Assembly (NCBI RefSeq): GCF_026016325.1
Contig: NZ_CP087203.1
Location: 5,084,001 to 5,148,000 of the forward strand
DNA: 64,000 nt
DNA from: Pseudomonas sp. B21-056
GTDB taxonomy: Bacteria; Pseudomonadota; Gammaproteobacteria; Pseudomonadales; Pseudomonadaceae
Direction of reading: 5' to 3'
Shown: positions 7,794 to 18,071 of the stretch, one piece after another
Position numbering within the stretch: position 1 is the stretch's first letter
Layout: each line of letters opens with the position of its first letter
Notes under the pieces: model-generated
What the model was told of the DNA's origin: nothing
Seen by the model: the letters and a program-made list of their open reading frames with translations, nothing else
Database searches by the model: none
Program-made: the position numbers and the translations under genes

Positions 7794-8723
7794 ATGTCGC
7801 CGCTCGACCACGCCCACGCCCCCCTGGACCCGCATCTGGAACAACAGCGCGCCGAACTGGCGTCGATCATCGACCGCAATACCCGCGAAGACGGCAGCTA
7901 CGCCACGGCCATCGGCTCATTGAATCTGTCTCGCTACAGCCAGCCCCATAACTTTGCACCGGTGCTCGCGCAACCGGCGCTGTGCATCATGGCCCAGGGC
8001 AGCAAACAGGTGCGCCTGGCGGACGAGCTGTTCAATTACGACCCACTCCATTACCTGGTGGTCTCGGTGTCGATGCCATTGAGCGGGTGCATCGCCGACG
8101 TTTCGCCCGAGCACCCGATCCTGGCCCTGCGCCTGGACATCGATCCGGCGGAAATCACCGCGCTGATCGCCGATGCCGGTCCGTTGGGCGTACCGACCCG
8201 CCCCGCCGGTCGCGGCCTGTATGTCGAACGCCTGGACACCTCGATGCTCGACGCGGTGCTGCGCCTGGTACGCCTGCTGAACCACCCCAAGGACATCGCC
8301 ATGCTCGCGCCCCTGGTGCGGCGGGAGATTTTGTACCGCTTGCTGCGCAGTCCCCAGGGCTACCGACTGTACGAAATCGCCATCGCCAACAGCCAGAGCC
8401 ATCGCATCGGCCAGGCGATCAAATGGCTCAACAGTCATTTCGAACAGCCGTTGCGCATCGACGAACTGGCTCGGGAAGTGAACCTCAGCGTCTCGACCCT
8501 GCATCACCGCTTCAAGGCCATGACCGCCATGAGCCCGCTGCAATACCAGAAGCAATTGCGCCTGCAGGAAGCCCGACGGTTGATGCTGGCCGAAGGGCTG
8601 GAAGCTTCGGCGGCAGGGTATCGGGTGGGTTATGAAAGCCCTTCACAGTTCAGCCGCGAGTACAGCCGGTTGTTCGGCGCGCCGCCGTTGCGGGATTTGG
8701 CGCGGTTGCGGTTGACGGTTTGA
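7794..8723 (+). CDS. AraC-family transcriptional regulator
   Basis: This is a 309-residue regulator. The N-terminal half matches the AraC_N (PF06719-type) cupin domain: LCIMAQGSKQVRLADELFNYDPLHYLVVS. The C-terminal quarter has two helix-turn-helix units, including LAREVNLSVSTLHHRFKAMT and GYRVGYESPSQFSREYSRLFG. The start at 7794 follows GAGGA; the upstream extension is unsupported. It is divergent from the ABM monooxygenase, a common arrangement when such regulators control a neighbouring small oxidoreductase. Confidence 0.9.
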   Translation: MSPLDHAHAPLDPHLEQQRAELASIIDRNTREDGSYATAIGSLNLSRYSQPHNFAPVLAQPALCIMAQGSKQVRLADELFNYDPLHYLVVSVSMPLSGCIADVSPEHPILALRLDIDPAEITALIADAGPLGVPTRPAGRGLYVERLDTSMLDAVLRLVRLLNHPKDIAMLAPLVRREILYRLLRSPQGYRLYEIAIANSQSHRIGQAIKWLNSHFEQPLRIDELAREVNLSVSTLHHRFKAMTAMSPLQYQKQLRLQEARRLMLAEGLEASAAGYRVGYESPSQFSREYSRLFGAPPLRDLARLRLTV

Positions 8724-8749
8724 CTGGACTTTTGGGTTGGCTGTACCGG

Positions 8750-8823
8750 CCCCATCGCGAGCAGGCTCGCTCCCACATTGGAACGCGTTCCCCCTGTGGG
8801 AGCGAGCCTGCTCGCGATGGGGC
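8750..8823. repeat. REP doublet, family R1
   Basis: Two inverted R1 copies separated by about 18 bp lie between the convergent AraC-type and aruI-like genes. Confidence 0.9.
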
Positions 8824-8831
8824 CCACGCAT

Positions 8832-10472
8832 TCAAGCCATAGCCGCCATCCACCGGGCCTGATCGATTTCAATCAGCGTCGGCCCGGGACGCTCCCCGGC
8901 AGCCCGCAGCGCCACCTGCAATGCGTCTACACCGTCGACGGCTTCGGCGGCGCAGCCCAACGCCCTGGCGACGCCGATGAAGTCCGGGGTATAGATGTCC
9001 ACGCCGACCGGTTCGATGGCGCGGTTGACCATGTATTTCTTGATCTCTTCGTAGCCCTGGTTATTCCACAGCAGGACGATGACCGGCACACGCGCCTCCA
9101 CGGCGCTGGCCAGTTCCGGCAGGGTGAACTGCAAGCCGCCGTCACCGGTCAGGCACACCACCGGCGGGCGACCATGGCCCTGGCCCTTGCCGCCGAGCCA
9201 GGCGCCGATGGCCGCCGGGAGCGCGTAGCCGAGGGTGCCGTAGCCAGTGGACGAGTTGAACCAGCGCCGCGGCTGCTCCGGGTTAAATGTCAGGTTGCCG
9301 GTGTACACCGGTTGGGTGGAGTCGCCGACGAAGACCGCGTCAGGCAACGTCTGCAGCACACTGTCGAGAAAAACAGTCTGGGCGCGGGTCGCCGCGTCCC
9401 AACTGTCTTCCAGGTCGGCACGCAAGCGGCCGGCACGGGCAGCGCCCCACTCGCTGCAGCGCTCGGCCAAGGGTTGCCGGTTCAACTCATCGAGCAAGGC
9501 GTGGGTAGCAGTGCGAGCATCGGCGACCAGTGCCAGGCGCGGTGGATAGTTGCGCACGGTCTGGTCCGGATCGATGTCGACACGCAGCAGCGCACCGGGA
9601 ATCTCGAAACCGCCGGCAAAGGTGATGTCGTAGTCGGTTTCGGCCAGTTCGGTGCCGATAGCCAGCACCACATCCGCTTCAGCCACCAATGCGCGGGTGG
9701 CGACCAGGCTCTGGGTAGAGCCGATCAGCAAGGGATGACGGGACGGCAGCATGCCCTTGGCATTGATGGTCAACGCCACCGGTGCGCCAAGGCGTTCGGC
9801 CAGCTCGGTCAATTCGGCGGCGGCCTCAATGGCACCGCCACCGGCGAGGATCAGCGGCCGCCTGGCCGACGCCAGCATCGCCGTCATCTGTTTCACCGCA
9901 CTCGGCGCGGCGCCGGCGCGGTTGATGTTCACTGGCGTGCCGGCGAGCAACGCATCGGCGTCTTCGACCAGCACGTCCAGCGGGATTTCGATGTGCACCG
10001 GCCGTGGCCGTCCGGCCTGGAACACCGCGAACGCGCGGGCCAATACGCTGGGCAATTCCGCCGCAGACATCAGCGTGTGGGAAAACGCCGCGACCCCGCC
10101 CACCAGCGCAGCCTGGTTCGGCAACTCATGCAGCTTGCCGCGTCCGCCGCCCAACTGGCTGCGCGACTGCACGCTGGAGATCACCAGCATCGGGATCGAA
10201 TCAGCGTAGGCCTGGCCCATGGCGGTGGTGATGTTGGTCATGCCGGGGCCGGTGATGATGAAACACACGCCGGGCTTGCCGCTGACGCGAGCGTAACCGT
10301 CGGCCATGAAGCCTGCGCCTTGTTCATGACGCGGCGTCACATGGCGCATGCTTGAACGGGCCAGCCCGCGATACAGCTCCACGGTGTGCACGCCGGGAAT
10401 GCCGAACACCTGCTCGACGCCGTAGCCTTCGAGTAACTTGACCAATACTTCGCCGCACGTTGCCATTGCCAC
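8832..10472 (-). CDS. aruI: ThDP-dependent 2-ketoarginine (5-guanidino-2-oxopentanoate) decarboxylase, AruI-like
   Basis: This 546-residue enzyme is of the acetolactate synthase/decarboxylase class. The N-terminal pyrimidine-binding domain has FGIPGVHTVELYRGL and the catalytic Glu in RHEQGAGFMADGYAR. The C-terminal pyrophosphate domain has the ThDP motif GDG (CLTGDGGLQFT) followed by WNNQGY. AruI decarboxylates 2-ketoarginine to 4-guanidinobutyraldehyde in the arginine transaminase pathway. Overall similarity and length fit AruI (about 559 residues), but related ThDP enzymes look alike and no aruH transaminase is adjacent. It is divergent from a LysR-type gene 109 bp away, its likely regulator. 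Confidence 0.75.
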   Translation of the reverse strand: MAMATCGEVLVKLLEGYGVEQVFGIPGVHTVELYRGLARSSMRHVTPRHEQGAGFMADGYARVSGKPGVCFIITGPGMTNITTAMGQAYADSIPMLVISSVQSRSQLGGGRGKLHELPNQAALVGGVAAFSHTLMSAAELPSVLARAFAVFQAGRPRPVHIEIPLDVLVEDADALLAGTPVNINRAGAAPSAVKQMTAMLASARRPLILAGGGAIEAAAELTELAERLGAPVALTINAKGMLPSRHPLLIGSTQSLVATRALVAEADVVLAIGTELAETDYDITFAGGFEIPGALLRVDIDPDQTVRNYPPRLALVADARTATHALLDELNRQPLAERCSEWGAARAGRLRADLEDSWDAATRAQTVFLDSVLQTLPDAVFVGDSTQPVYTGNLTFNPEQPRRWFNSSTGYGTLGYALPAAIGAWLGGKGQGHGRPPVVCLTGDGGLQFTLPELASAVEARVPVIVLLWNNQGYEEIKKYMVNRAIEPVGVDIYTPDFIGVARALGCAAEAVDGVDALQVALRAAGERPGPTLIEIDQARWMAAMA

Positions 10473-10581
10473 TGCCCTTATTTCCTGTCTGGGAATGGCT
10501 TCATTGAACGGTCAGGCCATAGCGGCAACAATGGATAAAAAGTCATACTAGCCATGTCCTCACGTCATGGCTTGGATCCAC

Positions 10582-11463
10582 ATGAAACGACTTCCTCCGC
10601 TTCCGACGCTGCACACGTTTCTGATCACGGCCCAGTGTTGCAACTTCACCCGGGCCGCCGAACAGCTGCACATCACCCAGGGCGCAGTGAGTCGACAGAT
10701 CGCCGGACTGGAGGATCATCTGGGCTACGCGCTGTTCCAGCGCCAGGCCCGTGGACTGAGCCTGACGCCTGAAGGGGCGGCGTGGTTGCCACGGGTGCAG
10801 CAGGTGTTCAGCCTGATCAGCGACGCGGTGGAACAGATCGGCGAGAAGCGCCAGAGCCTGCAACTCAAGGCGCCGACCTGCGTGATGCGCTGGTTGCTGC
10901 CGCGCTTGCTGCAATGGCAGAAGGAACGACCGGACGTGCCGGTGGAGTTGACCACCACGGTCAGGCATGGCGTGAACTTCCAGCGCGAAGCCTTCGATGC
11001 GGCCGTGGTCTATGGCCCTCCACCCGACACCTCATTGGCGTGCCTGCATCTGTTCGATGAACAACTGACGCCGGTCTGCTCCCGCCCGGTGCTGGACGGC
11101 CCCGTGCCGCTGCGTGAACCCGCCGACCTGCAACAACACCTGCTGCTGCACCCCACTCGCGATGAACGCGACTGGACGGCCTGGCTGGATGCCGCCGAGG
11201 TGCAGTTGAGCAACGTCAGCAAGGGTCAGCATTTCGAAACCCTGGATCTGGCGATGTCCATGGCCTCCCAGGGTACGGGCGTGGCAATAGGCGACTGGTC
11301 GCTGATTGGCGATGACCTGAGCGCCGGTCGGCTGGTGATGCCGTTCGAGCTGAAGGTCAGGACCGGGTTGGGTTATCACCTGGTGTTCCCGCGCAAGGCC
11401 CAGGCGTCGGGGCCGTTGCAGGAATTGATGGGGTGGCTGGTGGAGCAGGCCCGGGCGCGGTAA
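10582..11463 (+). CDS. LysR-family transcriptional regulator (GcvA-like)
   Basis: This 293-residue protein has an N-terminal winged helix-turn-helix (FTRAAEQLHITQGAVSRQIA) and a C-terminal substrate-binding domain, which is the standard LysR layout. The start at MKRLPPLPTLHTF matches the usual N-terminus of this subgroup and has GGA upstream; an in-frame ATG at 10567 adds only five residues. It is divergent from the AruI-like gene and is the candidate regulator of it. Confidence 0.88.
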   Translation: MKRLPPLPTLHTFLITAQCCNFTRAAEQLHITQGAVSRQIAGLEDHLGYALFQRQARGLSLTPEGAAWLPRVQQVFSLISDAVEQIGEKRQSLQLKAPTCVMRWLLPRLLQWQKERPDVPVELTTTVRHGVNFQREAFDAAVVYGPPPDTSLACLHLFDEQLTPVCSRPVLDGPVPLREPADLQQHLLLHPTRDERDWTAWLDAAEVQLSNVSKGQHFETLDLAMSMASQGTGVAIGDWSLIGDDLSAGRLVMPFELKVRTGLGYHLVFPRKAQASGPLQELMGWLVEQARAR

Positions 11464-11467
11464 TTGC

Positions 11468-11598
11468 TGTGGCGAGGGGATTTATCCCCGCTGGGCTGCG
11501 CAGCAGTCCTGAAGCAGGCTACTCGGTGCATCAGACGGATTGAGTTGACTGTTTTGGGGCTGCTGCGCAACCCAGCGGGGATAAATCCCCTCGCCACA
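11468..11598. repeat. REP doublet, family R2
   Basis: The R2 ends are TGTGGCGAGGGGATTTATCC and its inverse copy, with inner GGGCTGCGCAGCAG-type arms. The doublet lies downstream of two convergent genes. Confidence 0.9.
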
Positions 11599-11629
11599 AA
11601 AGGATCTGCGCCGGTTTTCAGGTGTTTTG

Positions 11630-12649
11630 TCAGAGCAAATTCGGCCCCTGCGCCGGTTCGACCTGCGCCCAGTGCGAGGTGTCTTCGCGGTGCTGTTGCA
11701 AATAGGGCAACACCGCCCCCAGCAACGGTTCCTTGAATGCCTCCTGGAAACGATGGGCCAGGCCCGGAATCAGTTTCAACTGGCTGCCGTGGATATGCGC
11801 CGCCAGATGGACGCCGTGCATCACCGGCAACAACGGGTCGGCGGTGCCATGGACCACCAGGGTCGGCACCTGCAATTGATTGAGCAGTTCGACCCGGCTC
11901 GGCTCGGCCATGATCGCCATGATCTGGCGTTTCACACCTTCGGGGTTGAACGCACGGTCATAGGCGAGCGCAGCCTGATGCAGCAGCGCCTGGCGGTCAT
12001 CGATCACCATTGGGCTGCCCAAGGCAGCCAACAGGTCGGCCTGCTGCTCCAGCGCCACCTCGCGATTCGGCGCACTGCGCCGGGACAGCAAGCGCACCAG
12101 CGTTTCGCTGGGTGCCGGCAGGCCGGCGGCACTGGAGCTGGTCATGATCAGGGTCAGGCTTTCGACCCGCTGCGGCGCCATGGCGGCCATGTGCTGGGCA
12201 ATCATGCCGCCCATGCTCGCCCCCAGCAGGTGAAAGTTCTGCACGTGCAACGCATCCATCAGCCCCAGGCCGTCATTGGCCATGTCGGTCAGGGTATAAG
12301 GCGCGTCCACCGGCAAACCCAGCTTGTAGCGAAGCGCTTCGAAGGTCAGGTTGGCGCTGCCCGGCGCCTGGCGCCAGGTGGACAAGCCCACGTCCCGGTT
12401 GTCGTAGCGGATCACCCGGAAGCCCTGCTCGCACAGGGCAACCACCACTTCATCCGGCCAATGGATCAATTGCCCGCCCAGCCCCATCACCAGCAACAAC
12501 GCCGGATCGGAGGCACGGCCGATGCTCTGGTACGCCAGGCTGACCTGGTCCAGGTCGACCCGTTGGGTCGGGACATTGACATCACAACGAGACGCCGCAA
12601 TCGACGGCAGGCCGAACAACAGCACGGCCAGGAAAATAAACACACGCAT
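11630..12649 (-). CDS. Secreted alpha/beta-fold hydrolase
   Basis: This 339-residue protein has a Sec signal peptide (residues 1-18, cleavage after IAAS). The alpha/beta hydrolase core shows an oxyanion-region [10 protein letters not shown], a nucleophile elbow GASMGGM with the catalytic Ser, an acidic residue in [12 protein letters not shown] and a C-terminal His in GLAHRF. It resembles esterase/lipase-type hydrolases of the periplasm. No partner genes are adjacent. The RBS is weak. The substrate cannot be predicted. Confidence 0.85.
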   Translation of the reverse strand: MRVFIFLAVLLFGLPSIAASRCDVNVPTQRVDLDQVSLAYQSIGRASDPALLLVMGLGGQLIHWPDEVVVALCEQGFRVIRYDNRDVGLSTWRQAPGSANLTFEALRYKLGLPVDAPYTLTDMANDGLGLMDALHVQNFHLLGASMGGMIAQHMAAMAPQRVESLTLIMTSSSAAGLPAPSETLVRLLSRRSAPNREVALEQQADLLAALGSPMVIDDRQALLHQAALAYDRAFNPEGVKRQIMAIMAEPSRVELLNQLQVPTLVVHGTADPLLPVMHGVHLAAHIHGSQLKLIPGLAHRFQEAFKEPLLGAVLPYLQQHREDTSHWAQVEPAQGPNLL

Positions 12650-12778
12650 GAAGAAACACCAAAACGCAGAACCCCAGTAGAGCGCGAGTCTGATGAAGTT
12701 TGTTCAAGCGCGCTGCCACAGTTGCGTGACAGTTTGATGAAGATTGCCGAAAGGCCAGACACTACCCCTGTGGCGAGG

Positions 12779-12914
12779 GGATTTATCCCCGCTGGGCTGC
12801 GCAGCAGCCCCACCAACTGCAACTCGGTGTGTCCGGCAAATTGAGTTGGCGGTAATGGGGCTGCTTCGCAGCCCAACGGGGCGGTGCGACGTTTCGCTAA
12901 ATCCCCTCGCCACA
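12779..12914. repeat. REP doublet, family R2
   Basis: An R2 pair lies between the hydrolase start and the metE stop. The right copy carries the variant insert GGTGCGACGTTTCG inside the arm, also seen at 57319-57466 and 58149-58295. Confidence 0.9.
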
Positions 12915-12945
12915 AAGTGTTCACCTACCAAGTATCGGAAACCAT

Positions 12946-15258
12946 TCAGGCCAACTGCCCACGCAACTGCCGCGCCGCCGCCACCATGTTCACCAGCGCC
13001 GCTTCGGTTTCCGGCCACGCCCGGGTTTTCAGGCCGCAGTCGGGGTTGACCCACAGGTGCCCGGCGGGAATCCGCTTCACGGCCTTGCTCATCAAGCCGA
13101 CCATCTCAGCGGTGTCCGGCACCCGTGGCGAGTGGATGTCGTAGACGCCCGGGCCGATATCGTTCGGGTAGTCGAACGCTTCGAAAGCCTCCAGCAATTC
13201 CATGTCCGAGCGCGAGGTTTCAATGGTGATGACGTCGGCGTCCATGGCGGCGATGGCCTGGATCACGTCATTGAATTCGCTGTAGCACATGTGGGTATGG
13301 ATCTGGGTTTCGTCGCGCACACCCGATGCGCTCAAGCGGAAGGCTTCTACCGCCCAGTCGAGGTATTCCTGCCATTGGCCGCGCCGCAACGGCAGGCCCT
13401 CGCGGAACGCAGCCTCGTCGATCTGCACGATGCTGATCCCGGCTGCTTCCAGGTCCACCACTTCGTCACGCAGGGCCAGGGCCAGTTGCTGAGCCTGGAC
13501 CCGACGCGGCACGTCTTCGCGGGGGAACGACCACATCAGCATGGTCACGGGGCCGGTGAGCATGCCCTTCATGACCTTGTCGGTCAGGCTCTGCGCGTAG
13601 CGGATCCAGTCGACGGTCATGGCTTTCGGCCGGCTGATGTCGCCGAAGATGATCGCCGGTTTCACACAACGCGAACCGTAGCTCTGCACCCAACCGAAAC
13701 GGCTGAAGGCGTAGCCGTCCAGTTGCTCGGCGAAGTATTCCACCATGTCGTTGCGTTCGGCTTCGCCATGGACCAGCACATCCAGGCCGAGGCGTTCCTG
13801 GATCTGCACGGCGTGGCGAATTTCAGTGTGCATGGCGTCCTGGTAGTCGTTGGCCGACAGCTTGCCCTGCTTGTAGGCCTGACGCGCCAGGCGAATCGCC
13901 GGGGTTTGCGGGAAAGAGCCGATGGTCGTCGTCGGGAAGGCCGGCAATTTCAGGCGTGCTCGCTGTTGTTCGATGCGCTGGGCAAACGCCGAACGGCGCT
14001 GGCTGTCCTGCGGCTTGATGGCCGCTAGACGAGCCTGGACCTCGGGCTTGTGAATGCGCGTCGACGCGGCGCGGCTCGCCTGCACCTCACGACTGACGGC
14101 CAACGCCTGTTGTACGGCGGGAGCTTGCGGATCGTTCAGCGCATCGCGCAACACCGCCACTTCACCGCACTTCTGCACCGCGAAGGCCAGCCAGCTCTTG
14201 AGCTCGGGGTCGAGCCGGTCTTCCCGTTCCAGGTCCACCGGGCTGTGGAGCAACGAGCACGACGTGCTGACCCAGAGGTTGTCGCCAAAGCGCTCCTGGG
14301 CCGGCTGCAACTGCGCCAGTGCCTGCTCCAGTTCGCAGCGCCAGACGTTACGGCCATTGACCAGGCCCACCGAGAGAATCTTGTAGGTCGGCAGGCGGTC
14401 CAGCACTTGGCCCAATTGCTCCGGCGCACGCACCGCGTCGATGTGCAAGCCGTCCACCGGCAGGCTCACAGCCAGGCCGAGGTTGTCGTCCAGGCCACTG
14501 AAATAAGTCGCCACGAGTTTTTTCAGCGGCGAATACTGGAGGATGTGGTAGGCCCGCTCGAAGGCACTTCTCCACGCCACGGGCAAGTCCAGGGTGAGGA
14601 TCGGCTCGTCGATCTGTACCCACTCCACGCCTTGGGCCTTCAGGCGATTGAGGATTTCACCGTAGACCGGCAGCAGGCGCTCCAGCAGGTCGAGCTTGTC
14701 GAAATCCTGACCCTTGGCCTTGCCCAGCCACAGATAAGTCAGCGGGCCGATGATCACCGGTTTGACCCGATGCCCCAGGGCATGGGCTTCGTCCACTTCC
14801 TCGAACAGTTGCTCCCAGCTCAGGGCGAAGGTCTGGTCGACGGAAAACTCCGGGACCAGGTAGTGGTAGTTGGTGTCGAACCACTTGGTCAGTTCCTGGG
14901 CATGTTGCGTCTGGCCGTGGTCGACATCGCAGCAGCTCGGGGTGGCGCCACGGGCCATGGCGAACAGGGTGTCGAGGGTCGGCCGGCCCTGCGGGTTCAG
15001 CGTGCTGCGGAATCGCTCCGGAACCGCGCCCAGGGTCAGGGTGTGGCCAAGCACCTGGTCGTACCAGGCGAAATCCCCCACCGGCAGCAGGTCGATCCCG
15101 GCGTCTTTCTGCAATTGCCAGTGACGGGCCCGCAGTTCACGACCGACGGTCTGCAGCGCGGTCGGCGCCAGATCGCCCTTCCAGTAGGCTTCAAGGGCTT
15201 TTTTCAGTTCGCGGTCGGCGCCGATGCGGGGAAAACCGAGGGTGTGGGCCAGGGCCAT
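12946..15258 (-). CDS. metE: Cobalamin-independent methionine synthase
   Basis: This 770-residue enzyme transfers a methyl group from 5-methyltetrahydropteroyl-triglutamate to homocysteine. The N-terminus [20 protein letters not shown] and the C-terminal zinc site are typical: HTHMCYSEF supplies His and Cys, and NPDCGLKTR supplies the last Cys. The start at 15258 has AGGAGG upstream; the 28-residue longer frame is rejected. It is divergent from metR with a palindromic MetR-type site between them, the classical arrangement. Confidence 0.97.
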   Translation of the reverse strand: MALAHTLGFPRIGADRELKKALEAYWKGDLAPTALQTVGRELRARHWQLQKDAGIDLLPVGDFAWYDQVLGHTLTLGAVPERFRSTLNPQGRPTLDTLFAMARGATPSCCDVDHGQTQHAQELTKWFDTNYHYLVPEFSVDQTFALSWEQLFEEVDEAHALGHRVKPVIIGPLTYLWLGKAKGQDFDKLDLLERLLPVYGEILNRLKAQGVEWVQIDEPILTLDLPVAWRSAFERAYHILQYSPLKKLVATYFSGLDDNLGLAVSLPVDGLHIDAVRAPEQLGQVLDRLPTYKILSVGLVNGRNVWRCELEQALAQLQPAQERFGDNLWVSTSCSLLHSPVDLEREDRLDPELKSWLAFAVQKCGEVAVLRDALNDPQAPAVQQALAVSREVQASRAASTRIHKPEVQARLAAIKPQDSQRRSAFAQRIEQQRARLKLPAFPTTTIGSFPQTPAIRLARQAYKQGKLSANDYQDAMHTEIRHAVQIQERLGLDVLVHGEAERNDMVEYFAEQLDGYAFSRFGWVQSYGSRCVKPAIIFGDISRPKAMTVDWIRYAQSLTDKVMKGMLTGPVTMLMWSFPREDVPRRVQAQQLALALRDEVVDLEAAGISIVQIDEAAFREGLPLRRGQWQEYLDWAVEAFRLSASGVRDETQIHTHMCYSEFNDVIQAIAAMDADVITIETSRSDMELLEAFEAFDYPNDIGPGVYDIHSPRVPDTAEMVGLMSKAVKRIPAGHLWVNPDCGLKTRAWPETEAALVNMVAAARQLRGQLA

Positions 15259-15310
15259 GGTAAGAGTCCTCCTGTAAAAGATGACGCCATTGTCGACAGC
15301 CGACCTTGCA

Positions 15311-15323
15311 TGAGACAAACTCA
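15311..15323. promoter_or_regulatory. Predicted MetR box
   Basis: TGAGACAAACTCA (TGAG-N5-CTCA) is a perfect palindrome. It matches the TGAA-N5-TTCA MetR layout and lies between the divergent metE and metR genes. Confidence 0.6.
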
Positions 15324-15367
15324 ACCTTTTCGTGTTGATCACAAGTTTTATTCATGGAGCCATTCCG

Positions 15368-16285
15368 GTGCTTGAACTCCGCCACCTCAAGACTCTGCAC
15401 GCGCTGCGCGAAGCCGACAGCCTGGTAGAAGCCGCCGAACGCCTGCACCTGACCCAGTCCGCGCTCTCCCACCAGTTCAAGGAGCTGGAGGAACGCCTGG
15501 GCATGCCGTTGTTCGTGCGCAAGACCAAACCGGTACGCTTCACCAGCGCCGGCCTGCGCCTGTTGCAACTGGCCGATGCCACCCTGCCGTTGCTGCGCAG
15601 CGCCGAGCGGGACATTGCACGGCTAGCCGGTGGTACCGCCGGGCGCTTGCATATGGCGATCGAATGCCACAGTTGTTTCCAATGGCTGATGCCGACCATC
15701 GACCAGTTCCGCGATGCCTGGCCGGAAGTCGAACTGGACCTGGCCTCGGGTTTCGCCTTCGCCCCGCTGCCGGCTTTGGCCCGTGGCGACCTGGATCTGG
15801 TGGTGACCTCCGATCCTCTGGAACTGGCGGGCATCACCTATGTGCCGCTGTTCACCTACGAAGCAATGCTCGCCGTGGCCAACCAGCATCGGCTGGCGGG
15901 CAAACCGTACATCGTGCCCGAAGACCTGCTCAGCGAAACCCTGATCACCTACCCGGTGGAACGGGATCGGCTGGACATCTTCACCCGCTTCCTGGAACCG
16001 GCCGACATCGAACCGGCCCAGGTCCGCACGTCCGAACTGACGGTGATGATGATGCAACTGGTCGCCAGCGGCCGTGGCGTCTGCGGCATGCCTCATTGGG
16101 CCCTGCATGAATACAGCTCACGGGGTTACGTGAAGGCCAAGCGACTGGGGGAGAAAGGTCTGTTTGCCACGTTGTACGCAGCGGTTCGCACCGACATGCT
16201 AGACGCCCCCTACATGCGCGACTTCCTGCTGACGGCCAAGGACACCTCGTTCTCCACGCTGGATGGGGTCAGTGCCGTGCGCTGA
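15368..16285 (+). CDS. metR: LysR-family activator of methionine biosynthesis
   Basis: This 305-residue regulator is divergent from metE. The helix-turn-helix region is LVEAAERLHLTQSALSHQF. The GTG at 15368 was chosen as start: GGAG lies 9-10 bp upstream and the resulting VLELRHLKTLHALREADS matches the usual MetR N-terminus. MetR activates metE with homocysteine as co-inducer. Adjacency to metE and the box between them support the name. Confidence 0.93.
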   Translation: MLELRHLKTLHALREADSLVEAAERLHLTQSALSHQFKELEERLGMPLFVRKTKPVRFTSAGLRLLQLADATLPLLRSAERDIARLAGGTAGRLHMAIECHSCFQWLMPTIDQFRDAWPEVELDLASGFAFAPLPALARGDLDLVVTSDPLELAGITYVPLFTYEAMLAVANQHRLAGKPYIVPEDLLSETLITYPVERDRLDIFTRFLEPADIEPAQVRTSELTVMMMQLVASGRGVCGMPHWALHEYSSRGYVKAKRLGEKGLFATLYAAVRTDMLDAPYMRDFLLTAKDTSFSTLDGVSAVR

Positions 16286-16287
16286 CT

Positions 16288-16409
16288 GTAGGAGCTGTCG
16301 AGCGAAGCGAGGCTGCGATCTTTCCCCTGCCAATTGAATCGACAGCGAACACTTAGCGATCAAATCAAGATCAAAAGATCGCAGCCTCGCTTCGCTCGAC
16401 AGCTCCTAC
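16288..16409. repeat. REP-like doublet, family R3
   Basis: The R3 ends are GTAGGAGCTGTCGAGCGAAG and its inverse, with CGAGGCTGCGATC inner arms. A partial duplication of CTCCTAC follows at the right end. It lies between convergent metR and the GNAT gene. Confidence 0.9.
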
Positions 16410-16413
16410 GCTC

Positions 16414-16914
16414 CTACGGGAGCTCGCGCCACATGTGGATCTTGTCGAAATACTCGTCGTCCACCCGTATCGCCATCGGCTCCAGGCCGTAGAGTACGAA
16501 GCCGCAACGTTGATAGAGCTTGAGCGCCGGGTCGTTGCCCGCGGTGACGGTCAGTTGCACCAGGCGCAGGAAGCTGTGGCGACGGGCTTCATCGAGCGCG
16601 GCCTCCAGCAGTTGCTGGCCGAGCCCACGGTGACGATGGGCCTCGACGACGTACATGCCGAACAGCGTCGCCTTGTGCCGGGCTTTCTGCCGGGGTTCCA
16701 GGGCCAGGCCGACGATACCGGCCAGTTCATCCTCGACAAACGCCCCCAGCACCACATCGAGCCGCCCGGTCAGGCGCGATTCCCACCAGTTCATCGGCAT
16801 CGCCGCCCGCTCGCTGACGCTGGAGGTGAAGGCCTGCGGATGCAATTCATAAGCCTGGAGCATCAGCTCACGATAGGCCTGGGCATCGCCGGCCCGCAGC
16901 CGTCGGATGCTCAC
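16414..16914 (-). CDS. GNAT-family N-acetyltransferase
   Basis: This 166-residue acetyl-CoA-dependent acetyltransferase shows the GNAT acetyl-CoA-binding segment LFGMYVVEAHRHRGLGQQLL (Q/RxxGxG/A type) and the C-terminal strand NDPALKLYQRCGFVLYG. It is the third gene of a compact operon, NUDIX-LysE-GNAT, in which each pair overlaps by four bases (ATGA). The acceptor substrate is unknown. Confidence 0.88.
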   Translation of the reverse strand: MSIRRLRAGDAQAYRELMLQAYELHPQAFTSSVSERAAMPMNWWESRLTGRLDVVLGAFVEDELAGIVGLALEPRQKARHKATLFGMYVVEAHRHRGLGQQLLEAALDEARRHSFLRLVQLTVTAGNDPALKLYQRCGFVLYGLEPMAIRVDDEYFDKIHMWRELP

Positions 16915-17558
16915 GCGGCCCGCCGTTGCTCAAGCATCAGCCGCAACGCCAGCGCGCCCAGCACAAAACCCATGAAATAGCGCTGCACCGCCAGCCAGGT
17001 CGGGTTGTGCACGAACCACGAGGCAATGCCCGCCGCGAACAGGGCGATCAGCAGATTGACGCTGAAACTGACGCTGATCTGGGTCAGCCCCAGGATCAGG
17101 CTCTGGGTGAACAGCGAGCCATGTTCCGGGCTGATGAACTGGGGAAATACCGACAGGTAGAACACCGCGATCTTCGGATTCAGGGCACTGGTGAGAAAGC
17201 CCATGGTGATCAGCTTGCGGGTCGAATCCGCAGGCAACTGCTGTGCCTGGAACGGCGAACGCGCGCCGGGCTTCACCGCTTGCCAGGCCAGCCACAACAG
17301 GTACAGCGCACCGGCCCATTTCAGGACTTCATAGGCCATGGGCACGGCCAGGAACACCGCCGTCAACCCCACCGCCGCCGCGAACACGTGCACGAAGAAC
17401 CCCGCCACCACCCCCAGCAAAGAGGTGACCCCGGCCTTACGGCCCTGGCAGATCGAACGGGAAATCAGGTAGATCATGTTCGGGCCGGGCGTGAGCACCA
17501 TCAGCAACGCGGCGGCGGCAAAAACCAGCAGGTCCGGCAAGGGAATCATGAGGGTCAA
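16911..17558 (-). CDS. LysE-family amino acid exporter
   Basis: This 215-residue inner-membrane protein has about six hydrophobic helices. The LysE/RhtB signature LTPGPNMIYLISRSICQGRKAG lies near residue 22. It exports amino acids or related small molecules using the proton gradient. It overlaps the NUDIX gene (upstream) and the GNAT gene (downstream) by four bases each, which implies coupled expression. The start may be MTLMIP or the internal MIPLPDLL. Confidence 0.88.
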   Translation of the reverse strand: MTLMIPLPDLLVFAAAALLMVLTPGPNMIYLISRSICQGRKAGVTSLLGVVAGFFVHVFAAAVGLTAVFLAVPMAYEVLKWAGALYLLWLAWQAVKPGARSPFQAQQLPADSTRKLITMGFLTSALNPKIAVFYLSVFPQFISPEHGSLFTQSLILGLTQISVSFSVNLLIALFAAGIASWFVHNPTWLAVQRYFMGFVLGALALRLMLEQRRAA

Positions 17559-17983
17559 TCCTTGAGGCGTGGGTTCGACAGGTCTGCAGCCCGATAGAAC
17601 GGCAGGATCACCTCGCCTGTCAACGGTGCCAACTGCAATCCGCCGTCGCCGGCCGGGTCGATCCAGCGAACTTCTTCAATTTCGGCAGCGGGGAGAACCG
17701 TTGCATCGATGTTCAGCAGGAACACCTCGGCCTGGACGACAAAACCCGGCTCGTTGGCGGCCGGAGCGCTGAAAGGGCCCAAGTAGCGAGCCTGCTCCGG
17801 CTCGATCAAAAGCCCAAGCTCTTCTTCCAGCTCCCGGGCCAGGGCCTGGACCGGTTGCTCATGGGGCTCGATCTTGCCACCCGGCTGCATGAAGGCCCGG
17901 GTACCGCGCTTGCGCACCAGCAGGGTTCGACCGTCCGGCCCGAGCAGCAGGGCGGCGGCGATGTGGATGAGGGGAGTGGTCAT
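17555..17983 (-). CDS. NUDIX hydrolase (MutT-like)
   Basis: This 142-residue NUDIX protein has the box GKIEPHEQPVQALARELEEE (GX5EX7REXXEE pattern) after MQPGG. The family hydrolyses nucleoside diphosphate-X compounds. The start at MTTPLIH is preferred; the longer frame begins in non-coding sequence. It is the first gene of the NUDIX-LysE-GNAT operon. Confidence 0.87.
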   Translation of the reverse strand: MTTPLIHIAAALLLGPDGRTLLVRKRGTRAFMQPGGKIEPHEQPVQALARELEEELGLLIEPEQARYLGPFSAPAANEPGFVVQAEVFLLNIDATVLPAAEIEEVRWIDPAGDGGLQLAPLTGEVILPFYRAADLSNPRLKD

Positions 17984-18071
17984 GGAGGATCGGCCTTGGC
18001 GGAAAAATGCCAGGGGGAGATTACAGACCAAAACGCTGGGAGCAAAGCATACGGGGTACGACACAAATCAC

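Noticed and set aside
8778..10355. 525-residue plus-strand open frame opposite the AruI-like gene
   Set aside because: It begins in a REP and is antisense to a clear ThDP enzyme; no domain is visible. The 14050-15375 frame opposite metE is rejected for the same reason.
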